From an uncultured Tenacibaculum sp. (GTDB taxonomy: Bacteria > Bacteroidota > Bacteroidia > Flavobacteriales > Flavobacteriaceae): DNA of 64,000 nt. Position 1 is the first letter of the stretch; the number at the start of each line of letters is the position of its first letter. Below are positions 50,491 to 60,048 of the stretch, piece after piece. The stretch spans positions 62,001 through 126,000 of the forward strand of contig CANLQH010000001.1 in NCBI GenBank assembly GCA_947493285.1. The letters are read 5' to 3'. The notes under the pieces were generated by a model. That model had not been told where the DNA came from and did no database searches. It worked only from the letters and a program-made list of their open reading frames with translations. Both the position numbers and the translations under genes were made by a program.

Positions 50491-51915
50491 ATGCAACAAC
50501 AATATTACAAAGAGGCGATTTCAGCTGAAATATTTCAATATATATCTAAAGCAACTGAAGAATTACAATTAGAAAGTTATGTAATTGGAGGTTTTGTTCG
50601 TGATTTTATTTTAAAAAGAGGAACAGCAAAAGATATTGATGTTGTAACAATTGGTAGTGGAATAGAATTAGCTCAAAAAGTAGCAGAATTACTTCCTCAT
50701 AAACCCAAGGTTCAGGTTTTTAAAACCTACGGAACTGCAATGTTGCGTTTAAAAGATATTGAGGTAGAATTTGTAGGAGCTCGTAAAGAATCTTATACTG
50801 AAGATAGTAGAAATCCAGAAGTAACAGAAGGGACATTACAAGACGATCAAAATAGACGTGATTTTACAATTAATGCTTTGGCATTAAGCTTGAATAAAAA
50901 CACATTTGGATTACTGTTAGACCCTTTTAAAGGAATATCAGATTTAGATAATAAAATAATTAGAACTCCTTTAAACCCTGATATAACGTATTCTGATGAC
51001 CCGTTGCGAATGATGAGAGCAATTCGTTTTGCTACTCAATTAAATTTTAAAATAGAGCAAGAATCTTTAGAAGCAATCTCAAGAAATGCATCTAGACTTG
51101 ATATTATTACCAAAGAACGAATTATTGTTGAGTTAAATAAGATTTTAGAATCAAATACTCCTTCAACAGGTTTTCTATTACTTGAAAAAACAAATTTGTT
51201 AAAAAGAATATTGCCCGAGTTAACAGATTTAAAAGGAGTAGAGGATGTTGATGGGCAAAAACACAAAGATAACTTTTATCATACCTTAGAAGTTGTTGAT
51301 AATATTGCTAAAAACACAGATGATGTTTGGTTACGTTGGGCGGCATTATTACATGATATAGGTAAAGCTCCTACGAAGCGTTATCACAAAAAAATAGGTT
51401 GGACATTCCATGCGCACGAATTTGTGGGATCAAAAATGGTGTTTAAACTATTTAAACGATTACGTATGCCTTTGAACAATAAAATGAAATTTGTTCAAAA
51501 AATGGTTTTATTAAGTTCTCGTCCTATTGTTTTAGCAAGTGAGGTTACCGATTCTGCTGTACGTCGTTTAGTATTTGATGCTGGAGACGATGTAGAAAGT
51601 TTAATGACTTTATGTGAAGCAGATATTACTACTAAAAACTCAAAGAAATTTAAACGCTACCATAAGAATTTTGAGCTTGTACGTTTAAAAATCAAAGAAG
51701 TTGAAGAGCGTGATAGAGTTCGTAATTTTCAGCCACCAATTACTGGTGAAGAAATTATGAAAGCCTTTAAATTAAAGCCTTGTAGAGAAATTGGCCAGAT
51801 AAAAGAAGCGATAAAAGAAGCTATTTTAGATGGTAAAATACCTAACGAACACGAAGCTTCTTATCAATTTATGATTGAAAAGGGGAAGAAGTTAGGATTA
51901 GAAATAGAAGCATAA
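50491..51915 (+). CDS. cca: CCA tRNA nucleotidyltransferase with HD domain
   Basis: VIGGFVRDFILKRGTAKDIDVVTIG, RRDFTINALALSL, DDPLRMMRAIRFATQL, LLHDIGKAPTKR. Confidence 0.94.
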   Translation: MQQQYYKEAISAEIFQYISKATEELQLESYVIGGFVRDFILKRGTAKDIDVVTIGSGIELAQKVAELLPHKPKVQVFKTYGTAMLRLKDIEVEFVGARKESYTEDSRNPEVTEGTLQDDQNRRDFTINALALSLNKNTFGLLLDPFKGISDLDNKIIRTPLNPDITYSDDPLRMMRAIRFATQLNFKIEQESLEAISRNASRLDIITKERIIVELNKILESNTPSTGFLLLEKTNLLKRILPELTDLKGVEDVDGQKHKDNFYHTLEVVDNIAKNTDDVWLRWAALLHDIGKAPTKRYHKKIGWTFHAHEFVGSKMVFKLFKRLRMPLNNKMKFVQKMVLLSSRPIVLASEVTDSAVRRLVFDAGDDVESLMTLCEADITTKNSKKFKRYHKNFELVRLKIKEVEERDRVRNFQPPITGEEIMKAFKLKPCREIGQIKEAIKEAILDGKIPNEHEASYQFMIEKGKKLGLEIEA

Positions 51916-51947
51916 AAAAAAGAGAAGTTTTAAACTTCTCTTTTTTA
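51914..51947. terminator. rho-independent terminator between convergent genes
   Basis: AAAAAAAAGAGAAGTTTTAAACTTCTCTTTTTT. Confidence 0.87.
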
Positions 51948-51948
51948 T

Positions 51949-53775
51949 TTACCCTAAAGATTGCATTTCTACAAGCTTTTTATAAGTACCTTTTTTAGAA
52001 ATTAATTCTTCATGTGTACCTTGCTCAACAATTTTTCCTTTTTGCATTACAACAATAAGATCAGCTTTTTGAATAGTAGATAAACGATGTGCAATAACAA
52101 CAGATGTTCTGTTCTGCATCATTTTCTCTAGAGCATCTTGTACTAATTTTTCAGATTCAGTATCTAAAGCAGAAGTAGCTTCATCTAAAATCATTATTGG
52201 TGGATTTTTAAGTACAGCTCGAGCAATACTTAAACGTTGTTTTTGTCCTCCAGATAACTTATTTCCACTATCACCAATATTAGTATCATATCCGTTAGGT
52301 AGGTCCTTAATGAATTCGTGAGCATTGGCTATTTTAGCAGCTTCAATAATTTCGTCATCAGTTTTACTTTCAATACCTAAAGTGATGTTATTTTTTATAG
52401 AGTCGTTAAATAAAATTGAATCTTGAGTAACTAAACCTTCTAACTGTCGTAAAGAATGTTTTTTAATGTTTTTAATATCAACTCCGTCTATTGAAATACT
52501 TCCTTTATTTATGTCGTAAAAACGAGTTAATAAATTAGCTATAGTAGATTTACCACTACCAGATTGACCAACTAAAGCGACCATTTTTCCTTTAGGAATA
52601 GTTAATGAAAAATCTTTTAAAACATAATCATTCTCATATTTAAAAGAAATATTATCAACTTTAATTTCCGAGTCAAATGAAGTTTTATCAATAGCAGCAT
52701 CAATATCTTTTAAAGGATTTTCTGTTTCTAAAACCTCTAAAACACGTTCAGCTGCAGCATTTCCTTTTTTTACACTATAACTAGATTTTGAAATAACTTT
52801 TGCTGGAGTTAGCACGTTGTATGCTAGGGCTATATAGGTTATAAATTCATCTCCGGTAAGTACTTCATCAATTAAAACAAGCCTACCTCCATACCATAAT
52901 AATGCAGCAATAACACCAATTCCTAAAAACTCACTAGCAGGACTTGCTAAGTTTGTTCGGTTAACTAGAGTGTTAGAGTAATTAAAAAAACGATTTGTAG
53001 ATGTTTGAAATTTTTCTTGAAATTGACTTTCAGCATTAAAAGCTTTAATTACTTTTAAACCTCCTAAAGTTTCCTCTAATAATGATAGAAAAAAACCTTG
53101 CTCTTTTTGAACATTATCAGATTTCTTTTTTAAACTTTTTCCAATTTTTGAGATTACAAAACCAGATATTGGTATGAAAACAAACACAAAAAGTGTTAGT
53201 TTGTAACTAATGGCTATCATAGCTGCAATCGTAAAAAGAATAGTTAGAGGCTCTCTAACGATCATTACTAAAATAGACAAGAACGAATGTTGTATTTCCA
53301 GTACATCTGTACCAATACGTGCCATCGTATCTCCCTTTCTTTTTTCTGAAAAATAAGAAATAGGCAACTCTATTATTTTTTTATACAAATCGTTTCGAAT
53401 GTCTTTAAGTACCCCATTTCTTAAAAATGTCATAAAATACATCGCTAAGTAATTAAATAGGTTTTTTAAAAGAAAAGTAACAATAATTAAACCTACCACT
53501 ACCATTAAAGCTTTAGACTTGTCATCACCAGCTATTTCATTAACTTGATAAGAAATGTAATTTGTAAAATAATCTATTATTTCTGTGATATCTTTTAAGA
53601 CAGGTTTTTTAGTTATTTTAACATCATCTGGCTTGAAAATAACTTTAAGCATGGGCATTAAAACCAAAAAAGATAATGTTGAAAAAATAGCAAATAAGAT
53701 ATTAAATAGCACATTTAAATACCCGTATTTTTTATAGGGTATAGCGTATTTAATTATCTTTTTAAAATATTCCAT
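51949..53775 (-). CDS. ABC transporter, fused permease/ATPase (MsbA-like)
   Basis: TM domain, VGQSGSGKSTIANLL, LSGGQKQRLSIARAVLKNPPIMILDEATSALD. Confidence 0.95.
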   Translation of the reverse strand: MEYFKKIIKYAIPYKKYGYLNVLFNILFAIFSTLSFLVLMPMLKVIFKPDDVKITKKPVLKDITEIIDYFTNYISYQVNEIAGDDKSKALMVVVGLIIVTFLLKNLFNYLAMYFMTFLRNGVLKDIRNDLYKKIIELPISYFSEKRKGDTMARIGTDVLEIQHSFLSILVMIVREPLTILFTIAAMIAISYKLTLFVFVFIPISGFVISKIGKSLKKKSDNVQKEQGFFLSLLEETLGGLKVIKAFNAESQFQEKFQTSTNRFFNYSNTLVNRTNLASPASEFLGIGVIAALLWYGGRLVLIDEVLTGDEFITYIALAYNVLTPAKVISKSSYSVKKGNAAAERVLEVLETENPLKDIDAAIDKTSFDSEIKVDNISFKYENDYVLKDFSLTIPKGKMVALVGQSGSGKSTIANLLTRFYDINKGSISIDGVDIKNIKKHSLRQLEGLVTQDSILFNDSIKNNITLGIESKTDDEIIEAAKIANAHEFIKDLPNGYDTNIGDSGNKLSGGQKQRLSIARAVLKNPPIMILDEATSALDTESEKLVQDALEKMMQNRTSVVIAHRLSTIQKADLIVVMQKGKIVEQGTHEELISKKGTYKKLVEMQSLG

Positions 53776-55484
53776 TATAAGTTTAATTCTTTAATAATTC
53801 GTTGAATTTTAACATCTAGGTTGTCTTCAACTTCAACAGTTTCACTTATTTTATTTAAAGGGGCTTTCACACTAAAATAGAATTTTATTTTTGGTTCAGT
53901 TCCACTTGGGCGTGCTGCTATTTTAGTTCCATCTTCAGTGTGGTAAATCAACACATTAGATTTTGGAATATCCATAACAGATTCTTCTCCAGTAATTAGA
54001 TTCTTTTTTGTTGAAGATTGATAATCGCATAAAAATTCAACTTTAGAACCATCAATTTCAGTAAATGGGTTGTTACGTAAATCAACCATCATTTGTTTGA
54101 TTTGTGCAGCGCCATCCATTCCTTTTTTTACAATTGAAATTAAATGCTCTTTATAAAAATGATTCTTAGTATATAAATTTAGTAATTCATTGTAAAAAGA
54201 GCTATTATTTGCTTTTGCGTCTGCAGCAATTTCACAAGCTAGTAGGGCAGAGGTTACAGCATCTTTATCTCGAACAAAATCGCCAACCATATAACCAAAA
54301 CTTTCTTCACCACCTCCTATAAAATTCAATTCAGGGTGATCTTTAATCATTTTAGCAATCCATTTAAACCCAGTTAAACCTACCTTGGTTTCTACTCCAT
54401 ATGAATCAGCTATTTCGTTTACTAAATTAGAAGAAACAATAGTTGAACCTACAAATTGTTTTCCGTTTAATTTACCTTGTTTTTTCCAATCATTGATTAA
54501 AAAATCGGTCATCATACTCATGGTTTGATTTCCGTTTAACAATTTCATATTTCCATCAGTATCACGAACAGCAACACCAATTCTGTCTGAATCTGGATCT
54601 GTACCTAAAACGATATCTGCGTTTAATTCATTCGCTAAATCCACCGCCATTTTAAGAGCTGCTGGTTCTTCCGGATTTGGAGAAGCAACCGTTGGGAAAT
54701 CTCCGTCAGGAGTTGCTTGATCTTCTATAATATGTACTTGAGTATAACCAGCACGTTTTAAAACTTCTGGAATTAATTTGATAGAAGTTCCGTGTAAAGA
54801 AGTAAATACAATTTTTAAATCTTTTCTTCCTTTTATATCAAAAGTTCCATTTTCTAAAGATGCTTTCCAAAAAGCTTCATCAATCTCACTTCCTATTGAA
54901 GTAATTAAGTTTTCATTAGCATTGAAGTTAATATCTGTATACTCTAAAGAATTTACTTCGTTAATTATCTCTTGGTCTTGTGGAGGTACAATTTGCCCAC
55001 CATCGTTCCAATACACTTTATAACCGTTGTATTCTGGCGGATTGTGAGAAGCAGTTAAAACAATACCAGCATCACATCCTAAATAGTTTACTGCAAAAGA
55101 TAATTCTGGTGTAGGACGCATATCTTCGAAAAGATAAACTTTAATATTATTTGCCGAGAAAACATCTGCAACAACCTTTGCTAGCCATTTACTGTCATGA
55201 CGACAATCGTAACCAATAGCAATTTTTAATTCCTTACTTGGAAATGATTGCAGTAAGTAGTTACTTAAGCCTTGTGTGGCTTTTCCTAAAGTGTATTTAT
55301 TAATTCTATTAGTTCCAGCACCTACGATACCACGCATACCACCTGTACCAAACTCTAAGTTTTTATAAAAACAATCTGCTAAATCATCAGATTTAGTATC
55401 GATTAATTGTTGAATTTCATTTCTAGTTTCTGAATCAAATGTGTCAGAAAGCCATAGTTTAGCCTTGTTTAAGATCTCTTTCAT
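53775..55484 (-). CDS. phospho-sugar mutase (phosphoglucomutase/phosphomannomutase)
   Basis: GTGGMRGIVGAGTNRIN, VLTASHNPPEYNGYKVYW, GTDPDSDRIGVAV, GGGEESFGY, ARPSGTEPKIKFY. Confidence 0.95.
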   Translation of the reverse strand: MKEILNKAKLWLSDTFDSETRNEIQQLIDTKSDDLADCFYKNLEFGTGGMRGIVGAGTNRINKYTLGKATQGLSNYLLQSFPSKELKIAIGYDCRHDSKWLAKVVADVFSANNIKVYLFEDMRPTPELSFAVNYLGCDAGIVLTASHNPPEYNGYKVYWNDGGQIVPPQDQEIINEVNSLEYTDINFNANENLITSIGSEIDEAFWKASLENGTFDIKGRKDLKIVFTSLHGTSIKLIPEVLKRAGYTQVHIIEDQATPDGDFPTVASPNPEEPAALKMAVDLANELNADIVLGTDPDSDRIGVAVRDTDGNMKLLNGNQTMSMMTDFLINDWKKQGKLNGKQFVGSTIVSSNLVNEIADSYGVETKVGLTGFKWIAKMIKDHPELNFIGGGEESFGYMVGDFVRDKDAVTSALLACEIAADAKANNSSFYNELLNLYTKNHFYKEHLISIVKKGMDGAAQIKQMMVDLRNNPFTEIDGSKVEFLCDYQSSTKKNLITGEESVMDIPKSNVLIYHTEDGTKIAARPSGTEPKIKFYFSVKAPLNKISETVEVEDNLDVKIQRIIKELNL

Positions 55485-55517
55485 GTGTCAAGTTAAAAAC
55501 GTACAAAGATACGAGTT

Positions 55518-56474
55518 TTAAAAATTCAATTTCTCTTTAATGCTATAATGTTTTTGCTGTGGATTACTTTTAATAATTAGCTCACCTAAAAAGCCTGCTA
55601 AAAATAATAAAGTACCTAAAATCATTGAAGTTAGTGCAATATAAAACCAAGGGTTACTAGTTACTAAAATGGTTTTTATACCTGCAGATAAACGGTATAA
55701 TTTCATTGCGCCAATAAAAAAAGCAGCGCAAAATCCAAAGATAAACATTAAGCTACCCCACAAACCAAAAAAGTGCATTGGGCGTTTTCCGAATTTAGAC
55801 AGAAAAGAAATAGTTATTAAATCTAAAAAACCATTTACAAAACGATCAATCCCGAATTTGGTTACACCGTATTTTCGTGCTTGATGTTGAACAATTTTTT
55901 CACCAATATGATTAAAGCCTTCATTTTTTGCTAAAACAGGAATGTAACGATGCATTTCGCCACTAACCTTTACAGCTTTCACTACTTCGTTTTTATAAGC
56001 TTTTAAACCGCAATTAAAATCATGTAATTTTAAGCCTGATGTTTTACGAGCAGCCCAGTTAAAGAGTTTAGATGGGATGTTTTTGGTAACAATATTATCA
56101 TAACGCTTCTTTTTCCATCCAGAAATTAAATCGAAATTATCTTCAATAATAAGTTTATATAATTCAGGAATTTCATCTGGGCTATCTTGTAAATCGGCAT
56201 CCATGGTTATGACAACTCGTCCTTGAGCTAAACCAAAGCCAGCATCTAAAGCTTGTGATTTTCCGTAGTTTTTTTGAAAACGAATTCCTTTTACGGCCTT
56301 GTTTTTTGAAGATAGCTGTTCGATAACTTCCCAAGAGGTATCTGTACTACCATCATCGATAAAAATAAGTTCGTATAAATAACGATTGGATTGCATAACT
56401 TTTGCAATCCAATCGTGTAATTCTTGTAAAGATTCTTCTTCGTTAAGAAGTGGTATTACTACCGATATATCCAT
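55518..56474 (-). CDS. glycosyltransferase family 2 (ArnC/GtrB-like, two C-terminal TM)
   Basis: MDISVVIPLLNEEESLQEL, FIDDGSTD, TMDADLQDSPDEIPEL, DFNCGLKAYKNEV. Confidence 0.94.
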   Translation of the reverse strand: MDISVVIPLLNEEESLQELHDWIAKVMQSNRYLYELIFIDDGSTDTSWEVIEQLSSKNKAVKGIRFQKNYGKSQALDAGFGLAQGRVVITMDADLQDSPDEIPELYKLIIEDNFDLISGWKKKRYDNIVTKNIPSKLFNWAARKTSGLKLHDFNCGLKAYKNEVVKAVKVSGEMHRYIPVLAKNEGFNHIGEKIVQHQARKYGVTKFGIDRFVNGFLDLITISFLSKFGKRPMHFFGLWGSLMFIFGFCAAFFIGAMKLYRLSAGIKTILVTSNPWFYIALTSMILGTLLFLAGFLGELIIKSNPQQKHYSIKEKLNF

Positions 56475-56554
56475 AGTATATATTCCAAATGTTTAAAGTG
56501 TAAAGTTACGAAGTCTTTAGCAGATATTATAACCATTACTTTCTTAAACAATTC

Positions 56555-57076
56555 TTAATAATCGTTTTCTTCTGTTTTTTTCATAATTGCACCACTAATT
56601 GCAGAAATTATGAAACCAAAAAAAGCAGAAACAACTATAGCTAAAGGAGCAGTTATCATTGGACTACTGAATTTTTTTGCCATAGCTTCAGAAGCTTCAA
56701 TTTGCTCATCATTTAAACCAGCATCTATCCATGCTTGTCTTTGAATTTCTAAAGTTTGCTGCTGAAATTCAGGTTCAATAACATTAGTAAAGATTAATGT
56801 GTAAATTGTAGATATAACAGCGCTAATTACTGCAATTCCAACTCCAACTTTTAATGCTTGTCCAAATGTTAAAAAGCCATTATTGTCTGCTTTAAACTTT
56901 TTAATTCCTAAAACAATTAAAGCAATCATGGCTACAAAACCTAAAATTCCAGATAGCCATCCAAGTTTAATTAAGTTACCAGTTGCGTAAAATGCTAAAT
57001 GAATAAAAACTCCAATTACACCTAAGTATAATCCATAATTTAAAATAATGCTTTTACTGTTTGTTTGATTTTCCAT
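56555..57076 (-). CDS. DUF4199 domain-containing membrane protein
   Basis: SIILNYGLYLGVIGVFIHLAFYATG...FLTFGQALKVGVGIAVISAVISTIYTLIF. Confidence 0.9.
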   Translation of the reverse strand: MENQTNSKSIILNYGLYLGVIGVFIHLAFYATGNLIKLGWLSGILGFVAMIALIVLGIKKFKADNNGFLTFGQALKVGVGIAVISAVISTIYTLIFTNVIEPEFQQQTLEIQRQAWIDAGLNDEQIEASEAMAKKFSSPMITAPLAIVVSAFFGFIISAISGAIMKKTEENDY

Positions 57077-57206
57077 TGTTTAATTTTAGTTAGTTTAACA
57101 AATATATAGTTTTTTGTTTTGTACATTTTATAATAAAAAATATACCAAACAATACATTAGTATTCAAAGAGTTAAAAATGTTACAAAAAATACTATATTT
57201 TTTTCG

Positions 57207-57236
57207 TTGTTTTTTTCAAAAAAGGCTGTAAATTTG
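57207..57236 (+). promoter_or_regulatory. Bacteroidota-type promoter of the SRP RNA (TTG - 19 nt - TAAATTTG)
   Basis: TTG at 57207-57209, TAAATTTG at 57229-57236, immediately upstream of the RNA. Confidence 0.75.
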
Positions 57237-57240
57237 CAGC

Positions 57241-57341
57241 GGCAAGTCCTACACAACTAGCTCCCTTTGAATCCCCCAGGGCGGGAACGCAGCAAGGGTA
57301 TTAGGTTGTAGCAGTGTGATGTAGGTAGCTTGCCTTTTTTT
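57241..57341 (+). ncRNA. ffs: signal recognition particle RNA, bacterial small (4.5S) type
   Basis: GGCAAGTCCTACACAACTAGCTCCC...AATCCCCCAGGGCGGGAACGCAGCAAGGGTA...GTGTGATGTAGGTAGCTTGCC + T run; closing stem GGCAAG/CTTGCC and the conserved apical SRP loop elements. Confidence 0.95.
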
Positions 57342-57361
57342 GTACCCGATAGTTTCGTAAA

Positions 57362-58306
57362 TTATTCTTCCTCTTCTTTTAAATTTAAACTACTTCTTGG
57401 GTGATGCATATCAACAACTTCTTGAAGATAACTAGTATCTAAATGCACATAAATTTCTGTTGTTGTAATACTTTCATGACCTAACAATTGTTGGATAATA
57501 CGTAAATCTGCTCCGTTTTTTAATAAATAGGTGGCAAAAGAATGACGTAAGGTATGTGGGCCAATACTTTTTTTAAGATTTGTTTTTATTGCTAACTTTT
57601 TTAAAATGATAAAAATCATTTGTCGAGTTAATCGTTTTCCTCTTCTGTTTAAAAAAACGATATCTTCTTCTTCTTCTTTTTTTGGTGTAATTTGAGACCT
57701 GATATCATTAATATAAAAATCTAATCGATGAATGGTAGTTATATGTATAGGTACAAAACGATATTTATTTCCTTTTCCTAAAACACGGATATAGCCTTCG
57801 TCAAAAAATAAATCAGATAGTTGTAAATTAATTAATTCACTTACACGTAATCCACAACTATAAATAGTTTCAATAATGGTTTTGTTGCGTTCTCCTTGCG
57901 GATGACTTAAATCGATAGCAGCTATTAAATCATCTACTTCTTCCTTTTCAAGAGTATCTGGTAATTTTCTAGTAATATTAGGACTTTCGATTAAATCTGT
58001 TGGGTTATCTTTTCGATAATCTTCAAAAATTAAATAATCAAAAAAACTACGTAATCCAGAAATTAAGCGAGCCTGACTTCTAGGATTAATACTTTTACTA
58101 ACTTCATATATAAATTGCTGAATGTTTTCAGTATTTATACTAGTAGGGGATGTATTATTATTATTATTATTATTATTATTTGTAGATTCTAAGAATAAAA
58201 CTAGCTTTTTAATATCTCTTTGGTAACTAGAAATAGAGTTTTTAGAAAGCCCTCTTTCTATTTTTAAATAATTAATATAATCAGAAATTGCTTGCTTCCA
58301 ATTCAT
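57362..58306 (-). CDS. tyrosine recombinase XerC/XerD family
   Basis: SCGLRVSELINLQLSDL, GKGNKYRFVPI, HTLRHSFATYLLKNGADLRIIQQLLGHESITTTEIYVHLD. Start set at MNWKQAISDY. Confidence 0.94.
   Translation of the reverse strand: MNWKQAISDYINYLKIERGLSKNSISSYQRDIKKLVLFLESTNNNNNNNNNTSPTSINTENIQQFIYEVSKSINPRSQARLISGLRSFFDYLIFEDYRKDNPTDLIESPNITRKLPDTLEKEEVDDLIAAIDLSHPQGERNKTIIETIYSCGLRVSELINLQLSDLFFDEGYIRVLGKGNKYRFVPIHITTIHRLDFYINDIRSQITPKKEEEEDIVFLNRRGKRLTRQMIFIILKKLAIKTNLKKSIGPHTLRHSFATYLLKNGADLRIIQQLLGHESITTTEIYVHLDTSYLQEVVDMHHPRSSLNLKEEEE
58154..58180. repeat. (ATT)9 trinucleotide microsatellite within the xerC/D gene, encoding poly-Asn
   Basis: tgt(att)9tgt on the plus strand; protein STNNNNNNNNNTSPTS. 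Confidence 0.97.
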
Positions 58307-58364
58307 TATAAAAAATATGTTTTTTTTATCATAATTTAAGATAATCAATACTAAAAATAGCGCT

Positions 58365-58372
58365 AGATTTGC
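58365..58372 (+). promoter_or_regulatory. putative -7 box TAGATTTG
   Basis: Matches TAnnTTTG, 31 nt before the porin-like ORF at 58404. Confidence 0.45.
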
Positions 58373-58403
58373 CAGCTAAATTATAATTAATAAAATAAAA
58401 ATT

Positions 58404-58877
58404 ATGAAAAAATTATTATTAGTTGCTATGATGGCATTTGCTATTGCTGTTAATGCGCAAGAAGGAGAATTAAACGTTGGAGGAACAATTGGATTACCAG
58501 TTGGAGATTCTAGTGAAGCTAATGTAACAGGAGCTATTGAGGTGAATTATTTATTTTCTGCTTCTGAAAAATTTAAAGTAGGACCTTCAGTATCTTATTT
58601 ACATTTTCAACAAGAAGGTGCAGATGCAGCTTTTTTACCATTAGCTGTTGCTGGTCGTTATGATATTTCTGAAAAATTTGTTATTGGGGCAGATTTAGGT
58701 TACGGTATTGGAGTTAGACCAGAAGGACTTACTCAAGATGGTTTTTACTACAGACCAGTTGTTGGTTATAAAGTAACGGATAAAATTACAATCCAAGCTG
58801 ATTATTCTGCAGTAAGCCTTGATGGTACAACTGCTTCTACAATAGGATTAGGTGGAGTTTATTCTTTTTCTCTATAA
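58404..58877 (+). CDS. outer membrane beta-barrel protein
   Basis: Signal peptide MKKLLLVAMMAFAIAVNAQE, alternating barrel strands, C-terminal GGVYSFSL. Confidence 0.82.
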   Translation: MKKLLLVAMMAFAIAVNAQEGELNVGGTIGLPVGDSSEANVTGAIEVNYLFSASEKFKVGPSVSYLHFQQEGADAAFLPLAVAGRYDISEKFVIGADLGYGIGVRPEGLTQDGFYYRPVVGYKVTDKITIQADYSAVSLDGTTASTIGLGGVYSFSL

Positions 58878-58905
58878 TTTATTTTAGAAAACAAGACCTT
58901 ATATA

Positions 58906-58940
58906 AAACACAGCTATAAATTTATAGTTGTGTTTTTTTT
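58906..58940 (+). terminator. rho-independent terminator
   Basis: AAAACACAGCTATAAATTTATAGTTGTGTTTTTTTT. Confidence 0.82.
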
Positions 58941-58951
58941 ATGCTAATAAA

Positions 58952-58982
58952 TTTGTGTGGTTTAAAAATAAATATATTTTTG
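58952..58982 (+). promoter_or_regulatory. Bacteroidota-type promoter TTTG - 19 nt - TATTTTTG
   Basis: TTTG at 58952-58955 and TATTTTTG at 58975-58982, upstream of the ATG at 59017. Confidence 0.65.
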
Positions 58983-59016
58983 TTGAACAAACTTATTAAT
59001 TATAAAATTAAAAATT

Positions 59017-59529
59017 ATGAAAAAATTATTATTAGCAATTGCTATGGTAGCATTTAGTTTTACTGCAAATGCACAGGAGGCTAATGGACAAACTGCAAAA
59101 GGGAAATGGTTAGTTGAAGGTAATACAGGTTTTGGGGCTGCTCATAGTGCTTCTACAGGTTTTCAATTAAGTTCAATTGATACGCCTTTAGGAACTGAAA
59201 CAATTTGGGGTGTAGGTGCTGAAGCGGGTTATTTTATTATGGATGATTTGGCTGTTAAATTTGGATTAGGTTACAATGATTTAGGTACTGTAGATGCTTT
59301 TTCTTATAAAGTAGGTGCAAAATATTATATCTCTAGCATGATTCCTGTACAAGTTGATTATTCGGGTAACTCTGAAGATGCTTCATTTTTAGGATTACAA
59401 GCTGGTTATGCAGTGTTTTTAGGAGATATGGTAAGTATTGAGCCAGGTTTAAGATATAACTTAGGATTAGGTGATAGTGATGGTGTAAATACTTTACAAT
59501 TTAATGTAGGTTTTGCATTACACTTCTAA
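59017..59529 (+). CDS. outer membrane beta-barrel protein (paralog of the preceding gene)
   Basis: Signal peptide MKKLLLAIAMVAFSFTANAQE, barrel strands, C-terminal NVGFALHF. Confidence 0.85.
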   Translation: MKKLLLAIAMVAFSFTANAQEANGQTAKGKWLVEGNTGFGAAHSASTGFQLSSIDTPLGTETIWGVGAEAGYFIMDDLAVKFGLGYNDLGTVDAFSYKVGAKYYISSMIPVQVDYSGNSEDASFLGLQAGYAVFLGDMVSIEPGLRYNLGLGDSDGVNTLQFNVGFALHF

Positions 59530-59553
59530 TTCATAAAAAATATTATTATGAAT

Positions 59554-59583
59554 AAAGGAAGCAAGAAGTTGCTTCCTTTTTTT
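59554..59583 (+). terminator. rho-independent terminator
   Basis: AAAGGAAGCAAGAAGTTGCTTCCTTTTTTT. Confidence 0.85.
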
Positions 59584-59631
59584 ATGCTTAAAATTTAAAA
59601 ACAGTATTTTTACTTTTCAGAAATAACTAGA

Positions 59632-60048
59632 ATGAAAAAACTGATTATAATCAACGGACCTAACTTAAATTTATTAGGTAAAAGAGAACCAGAAATTTAT
59701 GGGGCTAATTCTTTTGAAGACTTTTTTAAAGTATTAAAGGAAAAGTATGATAAAATCCAGTTAGAATATTATCAATCTAATATTGAAGGTGAGTTGATAG
59801 ATAAATTACACGAAGTTGGTTTTAATTATGAAGGTATAATTTTAAATGCTGCTGCATATACACATACATCAGTAGGGATAGGAGATGCTGTTAAAGGTAT
59901 TGAAACTCCAGTTATAGAAGTACATATATCCAATGTACATTCTCGCGAAGAATTCCGTCATATAAGTTATATAGCTCCAAATGCTAAAGGAGTAATTACT
60001 GGTTTTGGTTTGCAGAGCTATGAATTAGCGATTCAAAGTTTTTTGTAA
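59632..60048 (+). CDS. aroQ: type II 3-dehydroquinate dehydratase
   Basis: IINGPNLNLLGKREPEIYG, YYQSNIEGELIDKLHE, NAAAYTHTSVGIGDAV, VHISNVHSREEFRHISY. Confidence 0.96.
   Translation: MKKLIIINGPNLNLLGKREPEIYGANSFEDFFKVLKEKYDKIQLEYYQSNIEGELIDKLHEVGFNYEGIILNAAAYTHTSVGIGDAVKGIETPVIEVHISNVHSREEFRHISYIAPNAKGVITGFGLQSYELAIQSFL

Noticed and set aside
58154-58180. (ATT)9 as a CRISPR or phase-variation frameshift switch
   Set aside because: Simple trinucleotide repeat without spacers; changes are in-frame, so it is not an ON/OFF frameshift switch.
57362-58306. XerC/D-like recombinase as a marker of an integrated element or integron
   Set aside because: No att-like repeats, tRNA target or cargo nearby; neighbours are core genes and the SRP RNA.
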